Shown one piece after another: positions 1 through 5,848 of a stretch of DNA of 7,104 nucleotides. The stretch is from Melioribacteraceae bacterium (GTDB taxonomy: Bacteria > Bacteroidota > Ignavibacteria > Ignavibacteriales > Melioribacteraceae), in assembly GCA_026987055.1 (NCBI GenBank), contig JALSNL010000420.1, forward strand, positions 1 through 7,104, written 5' to 3'. The position numbers and the translations under genes are program-made. Below the pieces are notes generated by a model. It worked only from the letters and a program-made list of their open reading frames with translations, was not told where the DNA came from and did no database searches. Positions within the stretch are counted from its first letter, which is position 1. The number at the start of each line of letters is the position of its first letter.

Positions 1-1
1 T

Positions 2-1027
2 TTTGTTCCATCTCCCGATTTCTTAAAAAAAACCTTGAAATATTTTACAAACCCTAAAATCGGTATGGTGCAATCACGCTGGGAACATTTGAATGAAGAC
101 TATTCAATATTAACAAGAATTCAGGCCCTGGCATTGAACGGTCATTTTGTTATGGAACAACCGATAAGAAATAGAGCCGGCTTTTTTATTAATTTTAACG
201 GTACCGGTGGAGTGTGGCGTAAAGAATGTATAGAAGATGCAGGCAATTGGCACGATGATACTATTACGGAAGATCTTGACTTAAGTTACCGCGCCCAACT
301 GAAAGGATGGAAATTTGTCTATCTAAGAGATTATACAACACCGGCTGAACTTCCTTCCGAAATGAATGCATTAAAAGCTCAACAATATAGATGGACGAAA
401 GGTGCAATTGAAACCGCCAAAAAATTATTACCAAAAGTTTGGAAGGCAAAAATACCATTACGTGTAAAATTGCAATCAACTTTTCATTTAACAAACAACA
501 TAGTTTTCCCTTTTATACTTATTGCCGGAATATTAAATGTACCGCTGATTTTTATAAAAAATAGTGGCCCCTATGGAATATTTTTTAACTTTATGTCAGT
601 TTTTGTTTTAGCTTTTATTAGCTCGTTCCTATTTTATCTTTTTGCACAAAAAGATGTTTACAAAGATTGGCGACAAAAAATTGCTCTTTTCCCTATATTT
701 ATGGCTGGTAGTATGGGTTTTGCAGTAAATAATTCCAAAGCGGTTATAGAGGGTTTGCTAAACAGAAAAAGTGAATTTGTTAGAACGCCTAAATTCAAAA
801 TAGTTAATAAATCGGATTCCTTGATTTCCAAATCAAGTTATTTAAAAAATTATAAATTGGATACAACAATTATTGTAGAAATTATTTTAGCACTTTATTG
901 TTTAATTGGTGTAATTGCTTCAATCTATTTTATGGAATTAGCTGCTTTACCTTTTCAATTGATGTTCTTTTTAGGTTTTGCAATGGTTGCGGCTCTTTCG
1001 TTAAAACATTCATTTAATCACAAATAA
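2..1027 (+). CDS. Cellulose-synthase-like family 2 glycosyltransferase, 3' part (5' end outside window)
   Basis: Inner-membrane processive-type GT2 glycosyltransferase that would transfer a sugar from an NDP-sugar to a growing glycan. The reading frame is open to the window edge: the 11 codons before the TTG at 35 translate to FVPSPDFLKKT, which matches the family region just after the DxD metal-binding motif, so TTG35 is internal and the DxD itself lies outside. Counting from base 2, the sequence shows FNGT (65-68), the catalytic-base motif TED (89-91, bases 266-274), the acceptor/product-binding QQYRW (127-131), and the family-typical LLNRKSEFVRTPKF near 252-265. About five hydrophobic segments follow (roughly 167-187, 193-216, 227-243, 288-311, 315-334). 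No PilZ domain is present after the last membrane segment. It resembles CesA/glucomannan-synthase-like enzymes; the actual polymer or lipid product cannot be told. The TPR gene starts 20 bases downstream, so the two are probably co-transcribed. Confidence 0.9.
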   Translation, partial: FVPSPDFLKKTLKYFTNPKIGMVQSRWEHLNEDYSILTRIQALALNGHFVMEQPIRNRAGFFINFNGTGGVWRKECIEDAGNWHDDTITEDLDLSYRAQLKGWKFVYLRDYTTPAELPSEMNALKAQQYRWTKGAIETAKKLLPKVWKAKIPLRVKLQSTFHLTNNIVFPFILIAGILNVPLIFIKNSGPYGIFFNFMSVFVLAFISSFLFYLFAQKDVYKDWRQKIALFPIFMAGSMGFAVNNSKAVIEGLLNRKSEFVRTPKFKIVNKSDSLISKSSYLKNYKLDTTIIVEIILALYCLIGVIASIYFMELAALPFQLMFFLGFAMVAALSLKHSFNHK

Positions 1028-1047
1028 TTTTTTGAGGTTTCAGCAAA

Positions 1048-1659
1048 ATGGATAAGTTTTCTTTAGTTTATGAATTTAATAATAACTCTCCTCTTATTGT
1101 CTATCAAGCATCTAAAGAATTAGAAGATAAAAATATTACACAAGCAATGGAAATGCTTAACAAAGCAATAGAAAAATATCCATATTACCCTACTCCGTAT
1201 TTTTTATTAGCAACAGCCCAAGCTTATAATCAAGAGTTTGAAGAGGCAAGAATAACACTTTCGAAAGCTCATAGCCTTTTAGATAATGAACAAACCTATC
1301 ATTATTATTCTAATCTTATAGAAAAAATCAAAAGAGAATCCGAAGGCATTAGCAGTAATTTTGACGATACCGTAAATCAAGTTTTGAACGAAGCATTCTT
1401 AGAAGATGACGAAGTTGAAGAAATAGAATTATTAAACATCGATGAACAAAAAGTAGAAACAACCGCATCTAAAATAAACACACATTTACCTGATGGAACA
1501 ATTGTAACCGAAACACTTGCAGAAATATATAGTTCACAAGGCAATTACAAAGAAGCGATAGAAATTTACCGGAAGTTAAAAAATATTTATCCCGATAAAG
1601 CAAATAAGTTTGAACAAAAAATTTTGGAATTAAGCGGAACAACAACTAATAAAAAATAA
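1048..1659 (+). CDS. Tetratricopeptide-repeat (TPR) protein
   Basis: A 203-residue soluble protein without signal peptide or membrane segment. Two TPR-like helical hairpins lie at about residues 18-85 (pattern A..AMEMLNKAIEKYP..PTPYFLLATA). A strongly acidic linker follows at about 105-135 (EDDEVEEIELL), and a third TPR at about 153-187 (TETLAEIYSSQGNYKEAIEIY). TPRs mediate protein-protein contacts, so a scaffold or regulatory role is likely, and its position 20 bases after the glycosyltransferase suggests it may assist that enzyme; this is inference from context. A GAGG at 1034-1037 lies ten bases before the ATG and is a passable ribosome-binding site. The C-terminal TPR unit, with a TLAEIY..QG.Y..AI.IY..L pattern, is common in Bacteroidota-type proteins of unknown function. 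The specific partner is unknown. Confidence 0.8.
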   Translation: MDKFSLVYEFNNNSPLIVYQASKELEDKNITQAMEMLNKAIEKYPYYPTPYFLLATAQAYNQEFEEARITLSKAHSLLDNEQTYHYYSNLIEKIKRESEGISSNFDDTVNQVLNEAFLEDDEVEEIELLNIDEQKVETTASKINTHLPDGTIVTETLAEIYSSQGNYKEAIEIYRKLKNIYPDKANKFEQKILELSGTTTNKK

Positions 1660-1661
1660 AC

Positions 1662-1692
1662 TTGAATTGTTATAAACTATCCTTTTTATTTG
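1662..1692 (+). promoter_or_regulatory. Candidate Bacteroidota-type promoter for the GlmU-like gene
   Basis: TTG at 1662-1664, a 20-base spacer, then TTTATTTG at 1685-1692, which differs from the TAnnTTTG -7 consensus at one position. The implied transcript would start near 1699 and leave a leader of about 50 bases before the ATG at 1750. The 90-base gap 1660-1749 holds no clear terminator, so read-through from the TPR gene is also possible. Confidence 0.35.
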
Positions 1693-1749
1693 TCCTATCT
1701 AAATTAATAAAATTTATTTAATGTTAAACAAATAGAACACGGAGCTTTT

Positions 1750-3252
1750 ATGCCAGCCAATAGAACAGCTAAAGTAAATAAGCTAATCAAAAATTATTCT
1801 TCAAAGTTCAATTTAAAAAATTCGGAGACTGCTATTATTTTAGCGGCAGGGCACGGGAAAAGAATAAAATCACAAAAATCCAAAATGCTTCATAAAATTT
1901 GGGGAAAGCCTACGGTTGAACGCGTTTTTGATGCTTGCAAGCAAGGAATAAAAAATCTTAATACAATTATTGTAACCGGCATTAAAGCCGAAGATGTTAT
2001 TCAAGTAATTGGGAAAAATAAAAATACCCTCTTTGCTTTCCAAGAAGTTCAACATGGAACCGGTCACGCTGTACAAATTGCTCTTGAAAAAATACCTAAA
2101 AACTATAATGGAATTATTTATGTTCTACCCGGAGATATGGGACTGATTAATGATAAAACAATTAAAATGTTTAAACAAGCTTTTAAAAAATCAAAAGCAG
2201 ATATGATGGTTCTTACCGGAATGTACGAAGGAGACCCGAATTTAAATAGTTATGGTAGAATTGTTAGAGTAAAAAGCAAAGACGATAACGGAAATTCGTC
2301 CGGGAAAGATAAAGGCAAAGTAATTGAAATTATTGAACATAAAGATATATTAAGTATTGATGCACATAAACCTATTACAAGAAAATTTAACGGTAAAAAT
2401 TATTCTTTTACTCGGGAGGAATTATTAAACAATAATGAATTTAACTCCGGTGTATTTGCATTTAAGTATAAATACTTGGTTGAACAAATTAAAAAAATTA
2501 AAAGCAATAATGTTCAAGGTGAAATTTATATTACCGATTTAATTGCCCTTTTTAATAAAAGTAATTTAACAGTTGCTGCCGTAAGTGCAAAACAACAACA
2601 TGTTATTATGGGTTTCAATAATAAATCCGTTCTAAAAGAAATGGATGCAATTGCACGAAAGATCGCTTATGAAAATCTTAAAGATATTATAAGAATTGAT
2701 GACCCTGATGATTTCTTTATTGCAGAAGATGTAATGAAACAAATAATTGCATTAGATAAAAAAGGAAAACCTCTTGATATAAAAATCGGGAAAGGTGTAT
2801 ATATTGGAAAAGGTGTTAAATTAAATTATAACTTAAAATTAAGAAAAAATGTGTACGTTGACGGAAATGTTATTTTTGGTGAAAATAATACAATTGGAAC
2901 AAACGCTTACTTATCGTGTTTCCCAAATCAAAAACTGATACTAAAAGATAATGTTGAAATTTTATGGGGCGACATAATTAAAGGAAATATTATTATTGGC
3001 GAAAATTCTTTAATTGAATCAAGCGTAAATATGACCGGAAGTGACGAACATCCTTTAAGAATTGGGAAGAATGTTATTATTAAAGGAACAAGTTATGTTT
3101 TCGGTTCTATTATTGATGATGATTTATTTATTGAACATAGTATTTTAATTAAAAAGAAAGTGGATAAATTAATTCGTAAAGACGGAAAAGCCTTACAAAT
3201 AAGATTCTTTTTGCCAATGCCCGAAGGTATTGATGCAATTGAAGATATTTAA
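1750..3252 (+). CDS. GlmU-like sugar-phosphate nucleotidyltransferase with left-handed beta-helix tail
   Basis: A 500-residue cytoplasmic protein. The N-terminal Rossmann-type domain (about 25-300) carries GlmU-type uridylyltransferase motifs: LAAGHGKRIKS (31-41) with Lys45, Gln98, GTGHA (103-107), GD (128-129, metal Asp), NSYGR (166-170), IEHKD (195-199), FNSG (221-224) and QGEIYITD (256-263). These predict transfer of a nucleotide, most likely UMP from UTP, to a sugar 1-phosphate. The usual Pro before the motif lysine is Ser44. Charged insertions occur at about 174-190 and 201-220. The tail (about 340-480) has hexapeptide-like turns (IGKGVY, IGKGVK, FGENNT, IGENSL, IGKNVI) of a left-handed beta-helix, but is shorter than in GlmU, and I cannot find the Arg/Lys/His/Tyr/Asn pattern of the GlmU acetyltransferase site. 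It may therefore be a stand-alone nucleotidyltransferase rather than true bifunctional GlmU. GGAG at 1741-1744 lies five bases before the ATG and supports the start. The upstream glycosyltransferase could use its product. Confidence 0.8.
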   Translation: MPANRTAKVNKLIKNYSSKFNLKNSETAIILAAGHGKRIKSQKSKMLHKIWGKPTVERVFDACKQGIKNLNTIIVTGIKAEDVIQVIGKNKNTLFAFQEVQHGTGHAVQIALEKIPKNYNGIIYVLPGDMGLINDKTIKMFKQAFKKSKADMMVLTGMYEGDPNLNSYGRIVRVKSKDDNGNSSGKDKGKVIEIIEHKDILSIDAHKPITRKFNGKNYSFTREELLNNNEFNSGVFAFKYKYLVEQIKKIKSNNVQGEIYITDLIALFNKSNLTVAAVSAKQQHVIMGFNNKSVLKEMDAIARKIAYENLKDIIRIDDPDDFFIAEDVMKQIIALDKKGKPLDIKIGKGVYIGKGVKLNYNLKLRKNVYVDGNVIFGENNTIGTNAYLSCFPNQKLILKDNVEILWGDIIKGNIIIGENSLIESSVNMTGSDEHPLRIGKNVIIKGTSYVFGSIIDDDLFIEHSILIKKKVDKLIRKDGKALQIRFFLPMPEGIDAIEDI

Positions 3253-3267
3253 TTCTACCTCATTGTG

Positions 3268-3307
3268 CCGTTACACTAAAGCTAAATTGTTTTAGTGTAA
3301 CGGTTTT
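3268..3307 (+). terminator. Strong intrinsic terminator after the GlmU-like gene
   Basis: Perfect 13-base-pair stem: arm 3268-3280 (CCGTTACACTAAA) pairs with 3291-3303 (TTTAGTGTAACGG) across a 10-base loop, followed by TTTT. It begins 15 bases after the stop codon. No T-run on the other strand, so it acts on + strand transcription and ends the envelope-carbohydrate block. Confidence 0.9.
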
Positions 3308-3348
3308 AACATTCTTCCGGAACTAACTTTTGGTCATTTTTTTCTGTA

Positions 3349-3379
3349 TTGCTTCAAGATAAAAAATATAATAATTTAC
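3349..3379 (+). promoter_or_regulatory. Weak promoter candidate for the beta-barrel gene
   Basis: TTG at 3349-3351, a 20-base spacer, then TAATTTAC at 3372-3379, with two mismatches to TAnnTTTG. The preceding terminator means the downstream gene needs its own promoter in this gap. Leader would be about 33 bases. This is the weakest of the four promoter candidates in the window. Confidence 0.25.
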
Positions 3380-3418
3380 AGATACAATACTATTTTCTCA
3401 CATAACAGAGAGCTTAAA

Positions 3419-4051
3419 ATGAAAAAAATTATAGCCTCGGTAATTTTTTTATTCATTGTATCTTCCAGTCCGGCTCAAAATAATTACTCGGTTGAATTTA
3501 ACTACGGACTTATTTCTCCAATGACAAGAACAAACGGTTTGCAAGGAATAGGAAAACTAAATTATCAATTCGGGAAAAATATTAAACTATACATGGCTTT
3601 GGGTTACGGTGTTTGGGGTGCTGAAACTGTTCATTATAAAACAGCTTCGGATCATTACCGAAATCTTCTATTTTCCGATAGCCATAAATTAATTCCGCTG
3701 TATTTCGGAGCTAACTATTTATTAAAAGAGAGTAAATTTTTATCATTATATGTAAATAGTGAAATCGGAGTTTCATATTTATCATTTGACCAACACAATT
3801 ACAACGTTTTTTTTAATGTGGAAACAAAAGAAAAAGAATACCGCATACCTGCAGCAAATCCAATTAGTGATGCATCGGATTATTTAATTGGAGTAGGAAT
3901 TGGATTAACCGGCGGACATAAAGTTTCTAAGAATACCGAATTGCTTTTAGCAATTAAAATAAATACAAATTACAGCACTAAAACAAAAGGAATGTTTCAA
4001 ACTAGCGATACTTACACTTCGCTCACAATGGGTTTTAATTACTTTCTATAA
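3419..4051 (+). CDS. Secreted outer-membrane beta-barrel protein
   Basis: A 210-residue protein with a classical signal peptide: MKK, a hydrophobic core at 4-14, and a likely cut after Ala19 (SSSPA-Q). The mature part is a series of amphipathic strands with alternating aromatic and polar residues (NYSVEFNYG, KLYMALGYGVWG, LSLYVNSEIGVSYLSF, DYLIGVGIGLTGG, TELLLAIKIN) and ends in a strand with a terminal aromatic cluster (LTMGFNYFL), the typical signal for outer-membrane insertion. The size fits a roughly eight-stranded OmpA/OmpX-like barrel. I cannot assign a ligand or function. A purine-rich GAGAG at 3408-3412 lies six bases before the ATG. It is monocistronic: terminator upstream, convergent rpsT downstream. 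The second barrel protein at the window end has the same general build but no evident close sequence identity. Confidence 0.75.
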   Translation: MKKIIASVIFLFIVSSSPAQNNYSVEFNYGLISPMTRTNGLQGIGKLNYQFGKNIKLYMALGYGVWGAETVHYKTASDHYRNLLFSDSHKLIPLYFGANYLLKESKFLSLYVNSEIGVSYLSFDQHNYNVFFNVETKEKEYRIPAANPISDASDYLIGVGIGLTGGHKVSKNTELLLAIKINTNYSTKTKGMFQTSDTYTSLTMGFNYFL

Positions 4052-4085
4052 AAAAAGCGATACTAGAAATATCTAATATCGCTCT
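4051..4085 (-). terminator. Intrinsic terminator of rpsT
   Basis: Read on the minus strand: stem AGCGATA (4083-4077) with TATCGCT (4062-4056), an internal G/T mismatch, then TAGA/TCTA pairs and a four-base loop, followed directly by a run of T (complement of the A-run 4051-4056). It lies about 29 bases after the rpsT stop. The + strand lacks a T-run after the hairpin, so it serves mainly rpsT. The T-run overlaps the last base of the stop codon of the convergent barrel gene. Confidence 0.8.
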
Positions 4086-4111
4086 TAAAAATTTAGGACA
4101 AAAAAGAAAAA

Positions 4112-4372
4112 CTATTTTGCTTCCAAACCATTTACAAATTTAGCTAATTGTGCTTTTTTTCTACTGGCAGTATTTTTATGTATTCTTCCTTTGCTAACGG
4201 TTTTATCAATAAAAGAAACCGCTGCTTTAAAATTTTTCTCTCCGGTTGCTTTATCTTCCGAAGCAAAAACATTTTTAACCAGTGTTTTAACTTTTGATAT
4301 GGAAGCTTTATTTCTTAATCTTCTTTTTTCGTTTGATCTAATTCTTTTTTGAGCCGACTTATGATTTGCCAT
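4112..4372 (-). CDS. rpsT: 30S ribosomal protein S20
   Basis: An 86-residue, very basic protein starting MANHKSAQKRIRSNEKRRLRN, the hallmark N-terminus of bacterial S20, with the conserved KNTASRKKAQLAK segment near residues 66-78. S20 binds 16S rRNA early in 30S assembly (helices at the base of the body). Length is the family norm. The start is supported by a purine-rich AGGG about six bases before the ATG on the minus strand. It is monocistronic, with a candidate promoter at 4404-4434 and its own terminator, and is divergent from queE. Confidence 0.97.
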   Translation of the reverse strand: MANHKSAQKRIRSNEKRRLRNKASISKVKTLVKNVFASEDKATGEKNFKAAVSFIDKTVSKGRIHKNTASRKKAQLAKFVNGLEAK

Positions 4373-4403
4373 CGATTACCCTAATTATTTTTATCTTAGT
4401 TTG

Positions 4404-4434
4404 GAAATATACAATAAATATAATTTTTTCGCAA
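4404..4434 (-). promoter_or_regulatory. Candidate Bacteroidota-type promoter for rpsT
   Basis: On the minus strand: TTG (4434-4432), 20-base spacer, TATATTTC (4411-4404), one mismatch to TAnnTTTG. Transcription would start near 4397, giving a leader of about 25 bases that contains the AGGG ribosome-binding site. Confidence 0.45.
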
Positions 4435-4461
4435 TTTTAAAATTTATCTTCCTCATAAAAT

Positions 4462-4492
4462 TTCAATATTTAGTAAATTACCGTTATCTTTG
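4462..4492 (+). promoter_or_regulatory. Candidate Bacteroidota-type promoter for queE-queD
   Basis: TTC (4462-4464, one mismatch to the -33 TTG), 20-base spacer, and TATCTTTG (4485-4492), a perfect TAnnTTTG -7 element. Transcription would start near 4499, leaving a leader of only about 16 bases before the ATG at 4515. That leader is too short to hold a preQ1 riboswitch. Back-to-back with the rpsT promoter. Confidence 0.5.
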
Positions 4493-4514
4493 CAATTCAT
4501 ATTTTAGATACTTT

Positions 4515-5153
4515 ATGTTAAAAATTAACGAAATATTCTATTCAATTCAAGGAGAAGGCTCTAAAGCCGGATTACCATGTGTTTTTATTCGCTTAAGTTA
4601 TTGCAATTTAAGATGCACTTATTGCGATACTGAATATGCTTTTTACGAGGGCAAAGATTATTCAATAAATGACATTCTTGATGTTGTAAAATCCTATAAT
4701 TGTAATCTTGTAGAAGTTACCGGCGGTGAACCCCTTGTTCAAAAAGAAAGTTTAACATTACTTACAAAACTTTGCGATGCCGGTTATAATGTTATGCTGG
4801 AAACCGGTGGAAGTTTGCCTATTGAAAATGTTGATAAACGTGTAAAAATTATAATGGATTTAAAATGTCCTTCCAGTAAAATGGAGAAGAAAAATCTTTA
4901 TAAAAATTTAGATTTTCTAAAACCGGAAGATGAACTAAAATTTGTTATAGGAAACAAAGAAGATTATAACTGGACAAAAGAAATAATAAAAAAATATAAA
5001 TTGAAAGATAAATATGAAATTTTATTTTCTACAGTTTATGATAAACTTGAAAATAGGAAATTAGCAGAATGGATTTTGCAAGATAATTTACAAGTTAGAT
5101 TTCAACTTCAATTACATAAATATATTTGGGAACCGGACAGAAGAGGCGTATGA
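4515..5153 (+). CDS. queE: 7-carboxy-7-deazaguanine synthase (radical SAM)
   Basis: Converts 6-carboxytetrahydropterin to 7-carboxy-7-deazaguanine in the pathway to preQ0 and queuosine. It is a 212-residue enzyme starting MLKINEIFYSIQGEG, the conserved QueE N-terminus. The radical-SAM cluster motif CxxxCxxC is Cys30, Cys34, Cys37; TGGEP at 69-73 contacts S-adenosylmethionine; the C-terminus LQLQLHKYIW (197-205 region) is typical. The open frame extends upstream to a TTG at 4401, but those 38 codons are unconserved, would overlap the promoter region, and the family N-terminus begins at ATG4515, so that start is chosen. No clear Shine-Dalgarno sequence precedes it, as is common in Bacteroidota-type genomes. 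It overlaps queD by four bases (ATGA). QueC and FolE are not in the window. Confidence 0.95.
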   Translation: MLKINEIFYSIQGEGSKAGLPCVFIRLSYCNLRCTYCDTEYAFYEGKDYSINDILDVVKSYNCNLVEVTGGEPLVQKESLTLLTKLCDAGYNVMLETGGSLPIENVDKRVKIIMDLKCPSSKMEKKNLYKNLDFLKPEDELKFVIGNKEDYNWTKEIIKKYKLKDKYEILFSTVYDKLENRKLAEWILQDNLQVRFQLQLHKYIWEPDRRGV

Positions 5154-5569
5154 AAATAGCAAAAGAATTTAGATGGGAAATGGGTCATAGACTCCAATGC
5201 CATAAAGGTAAATGTATTAATTTACACGGTCATTCATATAAATTATTAGTAGAGTTTACCGGCAATGTAGAAAGCAACGGAATGGTACTTGATTATTTTG
5301 ATGTAAAAAAAATTGTTGCACCAATTGTTGATGAACTGGACCATACCGTTATAATTAGCAAATACGATTTGGAATTAAAAAAAGCAATACAACAATTAAA
5401 AACAAATTATGTAATTGTTGATTATGAAACAACTGCTGAAAATTTATGTAATTATTTTTTAGATAAAATTAGTAATGCCGAACTGCCTAAAAATATTACA
5501 AGAATAAAAGTCAAAATTTTTGAAACGGAAAATACTTATGCCGAAGAAGAAATTGTTATAAGAGATTAA
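5150..5569 (+). CDS. queD: 6-carboxytetrahydropterin synthase (QueD/PTPS family)
   Basis: Makes 6-carboxy-5,6,7,8-tetrahydropterin from dihydroneopterin triphosphate, the step just before QueE. A 139-residue T-fold enzyme. Zinc ligands are His13 and His26/His28 in LHGHSY; the catalytic Cys22 sits four residues before His26, as in E. coli QueD; the Asp64-His65 pair (ELDHT), TAEN (94-97) and Glu125 (IFETEN) complete the active-site pattern. The start is ATG5150, overlapping the queE stop (ATGA), with AGAGG at 5142-5146 just ahead; a longer frame from TTG5126 would add eight unconserved residues inside queE. The overlap implies translational coupling and one operon for two consecutive pathway steps. 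Presence of the QueD-type Cys and QueE as neighbour favour QueD over the pterin-making PTPS homologues. Confidence 0.95.
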   Translation: MKIAKEFRWEMGHRLQCHKGKCINLHGHSYKLLVEFTGNVESNGMVLDYFDVKKIVAPIVDELDHTVIISKYDLELKKAIQQLKTNYVIVDYETTAENLCNYFLDKISNAELPKNITRIKVKIFETENTYAEEEIVIRD

Positions 5570-5662
5570 TTTGTTTTTTTAACAGCAATTCAGAGGTAAA
5601 ATTATAAAATGTTGGGTCAGTTTCCTGCTTATCAGACTTTTTGTTGAAAGGAATCGGCATTT

Positions 5663-5674
5663 AGTAAATTTACT
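5663..5674. repeat. 12-base perfect palindrome AGTAAATTTACT
   Basis: Perfect self-complementary sequence in non-coding DNA. A second perfect 12-base palindrome, ATTTGTACAAAT, follows at 5697-5708, centre to centre 34 bases away. They could be protein-binding dyads, but in AT-rich DNA short palindromes also arise by chance. Confidence 0.35.
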
Positions 5675-5696
5675 TATACATAGATTATTGGAAATA

Positions 5697-5708
5697 ATTT
5701 GTACAAAT
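5697..5708. repeat. 12-base perfect palindrome ATTTGTACAAAT
   Basis: Perfect palindrome centred on GTAC, in the same non-coding gap. No neighbouring gene start faces it, since queD and the hemerythrin gene both end here, so a promoter operator role is unlikely. Confidence 0.35.
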
Positions 5709-5730
5709 AACAAATTGGTATATATAAAAT

Positions 5731-5755
5731 GGCGATTCAGGAGAATCGCTACTAC
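5731..5755 (-). repeat. REP-like palindrome with GTAG foot
   Basis: On the minus strand: GTAG (5755-5752) followed by a compact hairpin with perfect 7-base arms GCGATTC / GAATCGC (5749-5743 and 5738-5732) and a four-base loop TCCT. A GTAG or GGAG tetranucleotide at the 5' foot of an imperfect palindrome is the architecture of REP elements mobilised by RAYT transposases, and GCGATTC...GAATCGC arms recall palindromes dispersed in many genomes. It lies between two convergent genes, the usual REP location. Only one clear copy is in this window, and no RAYT gene is present. Confidence 0.4.
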
Positions 5756-5848
5756 AAGATAATCGAATATTGCAAATAGCTCTTATAGCTTTCCATTGAT
5801 AAAAGTAATTCTATTTAGGTTTTTCTAACTTTAATCCTCAAAAAAGTT

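Larger units (their letters stand above)
5570..5848. other. Non-coding gap between convergent queD and hemerythrin genes
   Basis: No credible gene is seen on either strand in these 279 bases; the longest ATG-led frame noticed (from 5609) is 12 codons. A T-run at 5573-5580 follows the queD stop, with only a weak 5-base stem before it. The gap holds two 12-base perfect palindromes and a REP-like hairpin, listed separately. No tRNA or other recognisable RNA was found. Confidence 0.6.

Noticed and set aside
264..494. Minus-strand open frame of 76 codons inside the glycosyltransferase gene
   Set aside because: It is fully antisense to a strongly conserved coding region that includes TED and QQYRW, and its product has no recognisable features.
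1870..2076. Minus-strand open frame of 68 codons inside the GlmU-like gene
   Set aside because: It is the shadow of the conserved nucleotidyltransferase domain and has no ribosome-binding site or family resemblance.
4401..4514. 38-residue N-terminal extension of QueE from a TTG
   Set aside because: It overlaps both promoter candidates, is unconserved in style, and the QueE family begins at the ATG at 4515.
4493..4514. preQ1 riboswitch ahead of queE
   Set aside because: The predicted leader is about 16 bases and shows no pseudoknot-forming C-rich or A-rich elements.
5540..5582. Possible terminator after queD (T-run at 5573-5580)
   Set aside because: The only stem before the T-run is five A/T pairs, too weak to call an intrinsic terminator.
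5609..5647. 12-codon plus-strand frame in the queD-hemerythrin gap
   Set aside because: Too short, with no ribosome-binding site at proper spacing and no recognisable peptide.
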